The notes beneath the pieces were generated by a model, which worked only from the letters and a program-made list of their open reading frames with translations, ran no database searches and was not told the origin of the DNA. The translations under genes and the position numbers were made by a program. Shown in pieces: positions 61,701-64,000 of a stretch of 64,000 nt of DNA. The DNA comes from JBGPHT01 sp041484525 (GTDB taxonomy: Bacteria > Acidobacteriota > Terriglobia > Bryobacterales > Bryobacteraceae), in contig JBGPHT010000024.1 in the NCBI GenBank assembly GCA_041484525.1, positions 1-64,000 on the forward strand, in the 5' to 3' direction. Each line of letters begins with the position of its first letter. The stretch's first letter is position 1.

Positions 61701-62552
61701 GCGAATCTCACCACGAACTTCGGCGGCTCGACTTACAACGCTCTACAAGTAGAGCTGCGGCGCCGGTTCACTCACGGACTGCTGATCGGGGCCAGCTATA
61801 CCTGGTCGCACTCGATCGCGACGGGCAATCTGCTCACGCTTCGCGACCTGAATACCGATGGTTTCGAAACGCCCTCCGCGTTCGACAATCGGCATTCGGT
61901 GAAGCTGAACTGGATCTACGGGCTCCCCTTCGGCTCGGGGCACCGCGCGCTGGGCAGCCTGGGCAATCCGATTCTGCGGACGGCCGTCACCGGGTGGCAA
62001 TTCTCAGGGGTGGCGCGCGTCCAATCGGGCACGCCCGCGCAACTCACCAGCGGCCGCGGCACTTTCAACAACAACGATAACGGCGTCGTGTTGCACAACA
62101 TGACCACGGCGGAGTTGCAGGACCAGGTATCGATCCGCAAGCTCGGCAACGGCATCGTGACGTACCTGCCGCAGTCGCTCATCAATAATTCGCTAGCCGC
62201 GTTCCAACTGGTCAACAACGTGACCTTCGACCCGAGCGCGCCCTACGTCGGACCGGCCAACACGCCCGGCCAGGTGGGCAACATCGTGTACATCTATAAC
62301 CCCTGGCTCGAGCGGTGCGACCTGAGCCTCGTGAAGAAGACCAAAATTCACGAGAGCAAGGAGATCGAATTCCGTGTCAACGCGCTAAACGTTTTCAACC
62401 TGACGAACTTTTTCCTGACGCCGAGCGGATTCGGGAGCCTCGCCGTGAACAGCACGGTGTTCGGCCAGACCCGCCAGGCGTACAAGGACCTGAACTCGAC
62501 GAATGACCCGGGATCGCGGGTGATCGAGTTCGCGCTGCGGTTTACGTTTTAG
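58764..62552 (+). CDS. Oar-like TonB-dependent receptor
   Basis: A 1262-residue outer-membrane protein. Signal peptide (MMKLRLYLMLLALAAAAFAQ), regulatory beta-sandwich at about 22-105 (TMDGLVKDTQGALVPKADVT, SLPTGLYSVSVSATGF), plug region around residue 150 (IRDLPIPSRNATDLLMTQPG). Barrel strands follow (NTALNANYYFNNIDGLPRDR, QLEFGLFVQD-like WEFGLFVQDSWKLRPNLT) and the terminal FALRFTF. AGGAGG lies 12 bases before the ATG. It should act with an ExbB/ExbD/TonB complex; the TPR-TonB gene at 54641 may be relevant, but no substrate can be read. The last 11 bp overlap the HNH gene. Confidence 0.9.
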   Translation: MMKLRLYLMLLALAAAAFAQTLSSTMDGLVKDTQGALVPKADVTVVNNRTAQQFQTITDDKGHWAIASLPTGLYSVSVSATGFKKATAPEVKMDSGIPASVNLALEVGAVSETVEVTGGAEVLVTTSATVTTNLTAEQIRDLPIPSRNATDLLMTQPGSQTPAGPRNTTFNGLPQSTINMTLDGINIQDNLLKNGSGGALYPVVYPRLDAIEEVSVTTAATGAESLAEGAVQIKFVTKSGTNNWHGGAFLQERNTALNANYYFNNIDGLPRDRIILHQIGAHIGGPIKKNKLFIFFNYEVFRFPQTWDSGQLAVLNPAAMNGTFTYRGTTGQLQSVNLYQIAAAAGFTSTPDPIIGNTLQQIAKSIGSGGSLTDRIASNNDYNRSNFRWFPKGMHKIDFPQGKLDYNINSKHHWEATGTVNPYRLVPDGINNVLPVFPGNGTVLGSPVVVGQREAFESFSTALRSAWSAHWTSEIRFGVSTGNVVFSDAIQPPMFEQWRGYSPNLAYVQNPSRRNTSSRRNNPVEQLTGSATWSHGAHLMNVGGSFSRINEWQQSFSTQNIPIVNFGVSTSDPVAFGGTNIFNAANFPNSQNADLTNAQSLYAMLTGRVASIQRSVVLDEKTHTYGPFGAVDRLRQWEFGLFVQDSWKLRPNLTVNAGVRFENQNPFQSLSGTYTRPGYAGLYGVSGTGNLFKPGTLTGSVPQYFQVGSSDVQGYPPTRFWAPTAGVAWVLPHASGPLGWLLGNGGQSSVLRAGFAVAPTRGDFTGITGVWGSNQGRTITTTVDPNNTPAAFGAPGSVLFRDPTLPVLATAATPSYPLPVNAGNSVNDFDPNLKSRYVASWNVGFQRSITPDTVLELRYVGNRSARLWSTLNLNEVNVVESGFLDQFKIAQNNLTIAQQSNSRSVDFGNSGLPGQKDVPILKTALGTTNDTNSASLLQQGRAGDLATNIAGNATFMRNLTNAGYPANLFRVNPTTVNGGANLTTNFGGSTYNALQVELRRRFTHGLLIGASYTWSHSIATGNLLTLRDLNTDGFETPSAFDNRHSVKLNWIYGLPFGSGHRALGSLGNPILRTAVTGWQFSGVARVQSGTPAQLTSGRGTFNNNDNGVVLHNMTTAELQDQVSIRKLGNGIVTYLPQSLINNSLAAFQLVNNVTFDPSAPYVGPANTPGQVGNIVYIYNPWLERCDLSLVKKTKIHESKEIEFRVNALNVFNLTNFFLTPSGFGSLAVNSTVFGQTRQAYKDLNSTNDPGSRVIEFALRFTF

Positions 62553-62979
62553 CGGACCGCATCATGAGCCGCCGGCGCAGCTCCGCGGTAGCTGCCCGGT
62601 GGCACCGCAGGCAGAGCGTCCGCATGTTGGAGAGGTCGCACTCGCCGCCGCCTTCCGCGACAGGTACGATGTGGTCGGCGTCCCAGAAATGCTTGCGGCG
62701 GCCCCATTCACGCTCGAAGTCGCGGCGGGCGCGGTAGTCGAGCTTACGCTTATCGCGCCGCAGCGCTTCGGTGTCGAGGCCGCACGCGGCGCACACTCCG
62801 GCGTCGCGGGCGAAGACTTGTTGGCGGAGATATCCGGGGTCGGTGCGCAGCTTCCATTGGTGGACGCATTCGGCCCCGCAGAAAGTCAGGCGTCGCGGGG
62901 GAACGGGATTTCCGCACCACCGGCAGGCAGTCTTTTTGCGGGGAACCCACCCGCCAGGTTTTGTCCGCCGCGTGCTCAA
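62542..62979 (-). CDS. HNH endonuclease
   Basis: A 145-residue protein. A C-x-x-C zinc knuckle (ACRWCGNPV) and a Cys-rich TFCGAECVHQWK segment lead to the HNH core (FWDADHIVPVAEGGGECDLS, then NMRTLCLRCHRAATAELRRR), with the catalytic His in ADHI. A second C-x-x-C (GVCAACGLD) lies in between. It is a complete, compact nuclease without a recognition domain; its role could be mobile-element or repair related. The ATG overlaps the stop of pheT by ATGA, so it is translated with pheT. Confidence 0.85.
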   Translation of the reverse strand: MSTRRTKPGGWVPRKKTACRWCGNPVPPRRLTFCGAECVHQWKLRTDPGYLRQQVFARDAGVCAACGLDTEALRRDKRKLDYRARRDFEREWGRRKHFWDADHIVPVAEGGGECDLSNMRTLCLRCHRAATAELRRRLMMRSAKT

Positions 62980-64000
62980 ACTCTCAGATCGTAACCTAGT
63001 CCGCGCATGCCTTCGATGATCTGGTTGCGAATCGCGCTCACTTCTTCCGAAGCCAGCGTGCGCTCGCCCGATCCCACCGTCACGCGGAACGACACGCTCT
63101 TCCGTCCCTCTTCAAGCGGCGCGCCCGAATATTGACGCACGAATTGGACGGACTCGGCCAGCGGTCCGACGAAGCTCCAGAGCAGATCTTCCAATCGCCC
63201 GGCGTGCTCGCGCAGATCGGCAATCACCGAGAGGTCGAACGCGCTCGAAGGGTAGCGGCGCACCGGTGTGTACTTCGCCGTCTCGCCGCTGAGTTTCTCC
63301 ACCATCAGCAGGTCCAGATCGAGGATAGCGGCGCGGCCCGTCTCGACCATGGAAGGATGGAACTCGAACAGGCGTCCGACGCGTTCGCCCTGCCAGGAGA
63401 TATTCGCCGCGCGCGCCGGATGTTCGTAAGGCGCGGTATCTGGCGCGGGGTTCGCGCGGGCGCCCGGCATCAGGCATTCGGCCGCGCGCTTCAACTCGAA
63501 CAGACCGGCCGCGCCGTCACCCTGCCGGTCGTAGATCGCGGCCACCAGGTGCGGAACTTCCTCGGGCAGCCCCTCGTAGCGCCGATGAATTTCGAGTCCG
63601 GTCTCGAACAGCCGGAACGAATCCCGGTGCTTCGAATTCTCGCGGATATTCTTCCACACGCCGGGCACGAGCGACGTCCGCAGCAGCGCCTGATCGGATG
63701 CGATCGGATTCGCCACGCGCACATGCGCATCCACCATCCAGCCGAATGCCTCCACCGTTTCCTCGCTCAGGAACGAATAGTTGTAGACCTCGGTGAATCC
63801 CAGGTCGGCGAACAGGTCGGTCACGCCGCGTTGAAAGAGACGCCACGGATTTTCCGGCGGCACCACGGTTGCGATCAGCGGCGCCTGCGGGGTGATGGAA
63901 TCGTACCCCACCATGCGGCCGACCTCTTCCGCCAGGTCTTCCTTGATAGAGACATCCTTGGTGGCGCGCCAGGAGGGCACCGTGACGGCCAACACACCCT
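62976..64000 (-). CDS. pheT: Phenylalanyl-tRNA synthetase beta subunit, C-terminal part (runs off window)
   Basis: The last 341 codons of PheT. The catalytic-like B6/B7 region is recognisable (GFTEVYNYSFLSEETVEAFG, VRVANPIASDQALLRTSLVP, FRLFETGLEIHRRYEG), as is the C-terminal FDX-ACB domain (YPSSAFDLSVIADL, VSFRVTVGSGERTLASEEV). It aminoacylates tRNA-Phe together with PheS. The frame is open to the window edge, so the N-terminus and probably pheS lie further upstream on the minus strand. It ends in an ATGA overlap with the HNH gene. Confidence 0.93.
   Translation of the reverse strand, partial: GVLAVTVPSWRATKDVSIKEDLAEEVGRMVGYDSITPQAPLIATVVPPENPWRLFQRGVTDLFADLGFTEVYNYSFLSEETVEAFGWMVDAHVRVANPIASDQALLRTSLVPGVWKNIRENSKHRDSFRLFETGLEIHRRYEGLPEEVPHLVAAIYDRQGDGAAGLFELKRAAECLMPGARANPAPDTAPYEHPARAANISWQGERVGRLFEFHPSMVETGRAAILDLDLLMVEKLSGETAKYTPVRRYPSSAFDLSVIADLREHAGRLEDLLWSFVGPLAESVQFVRQYSGAPLEEGRKSVSFRVTVGSGERTLASEEVSAIRNQIIEGMRGLGYDLRV

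Noticed and set aside
1..64000. CRISPR arrays, tRNA or rRNA genes, or prophage structural modules
   Set aside because: No regularly spaced direct repeats with spacers, no T-loop/cloverleaf signatures, and no phage gene set were recognised by reading the sequence.

Overview
The window looks like a chromosomal segment of a GC-rich member of the Acidobacteriota, probably of the Solibacter/Bryobacter lineage. This is inferred from lineage-typical families that can be read here: three Oar-like TonB-dependent receptors with an N-terminal carboxypeptidase-regulatory domain, a VWFA-related acidobacterial protein, an ADOP-type orphan permease, an S8 protease ending in the C-terminal domain first described in Solibacter, CRTAC1/TPR proteins, and many secreted M16, M20 and beta-propeller proteins. 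No rRNA, tRNA or CRISPR array was seen.

Layout, left to right. At 1-532 the end of an ISL3-like insertion sequence abuts a TonB-receptor fragment. A CRTAC1 gene, a TPR gene and a full receptor follow (0.6-7.3 kb). From 7.4 to 12.9 kb a minus-strand cluster carries a porin-like barrel, a PII protein, two small membrane proteins, an ammonium transporter, a membrane-anchored TPR protein, a third small membrane protein and a CPA2-type antiporter. The last six genes are packed tightly, with two ATGA overlaps. From 13.4 to 22 kb come an orphan RNA polymerase alpha-CTD protein, a DUF4337 protein, a VWA protein, a decayed rtcB remnant, a secreted beta-propeller/RraA operon, a PilZ plus receiver-like pair, and a Phd/PIN toxin-antitoxin locus whose toxin is frameshifted. 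At 22-28 kb are a glycine-zipper protein, dusB-rnhA, and an HlyD-like adaptor whose 3' end has been copied into a 102-bp tandem array. A 500-bp gap at 27.9-28.4 kb holds a strong promoter and two structured, terminator-bearing segments, the first a 6S-like RNA candidate.

From 28.4 to 45.6 kb lie the S8 protease, a HAD phosphatase, a molybdopterin-binding-domain protein, a frameshifted ADOP permease, a two-protease plus pseudo-response-regulator operon, barrel and TPR proteins, a XerD-like recombinase, a CCA-adding-type nucleotidyltransferase, a PilZ protein and a small lipoprotein.

The most interesting locus is 45626-47471. A three-gene toxin-antitoxin-chaperone (TAC) cassette (MqsR-like toxin, MqsA-like zinc/HTH antitoxin with a C-terminal extension, SecB-like chaperone) sits between perfect 24-bp terminal inverted repeats. 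An IS1-like transposase relic lies at the left end and a palindromic operator lies just upstream of the toxin gene. It reads as a non-autonomous mobile element carrying a TAC system.

The right part (47.5-64 kb) holds an M16 protease pair with a downstream secreted protein, comEC with an unusually long antisense tail, a TPR-TonB protein, a DUF711 protein, an M20 amidohydrolase, another Oar-like receptor, and an HNH nuclease gene coupled to pheT, which runs off the window. Together the genes suggest a heterotroph investing in outer-membrane uptake, extracellular proteolysis and nitrogen acquisition, with several signs of small mobile elements and local gene decay.
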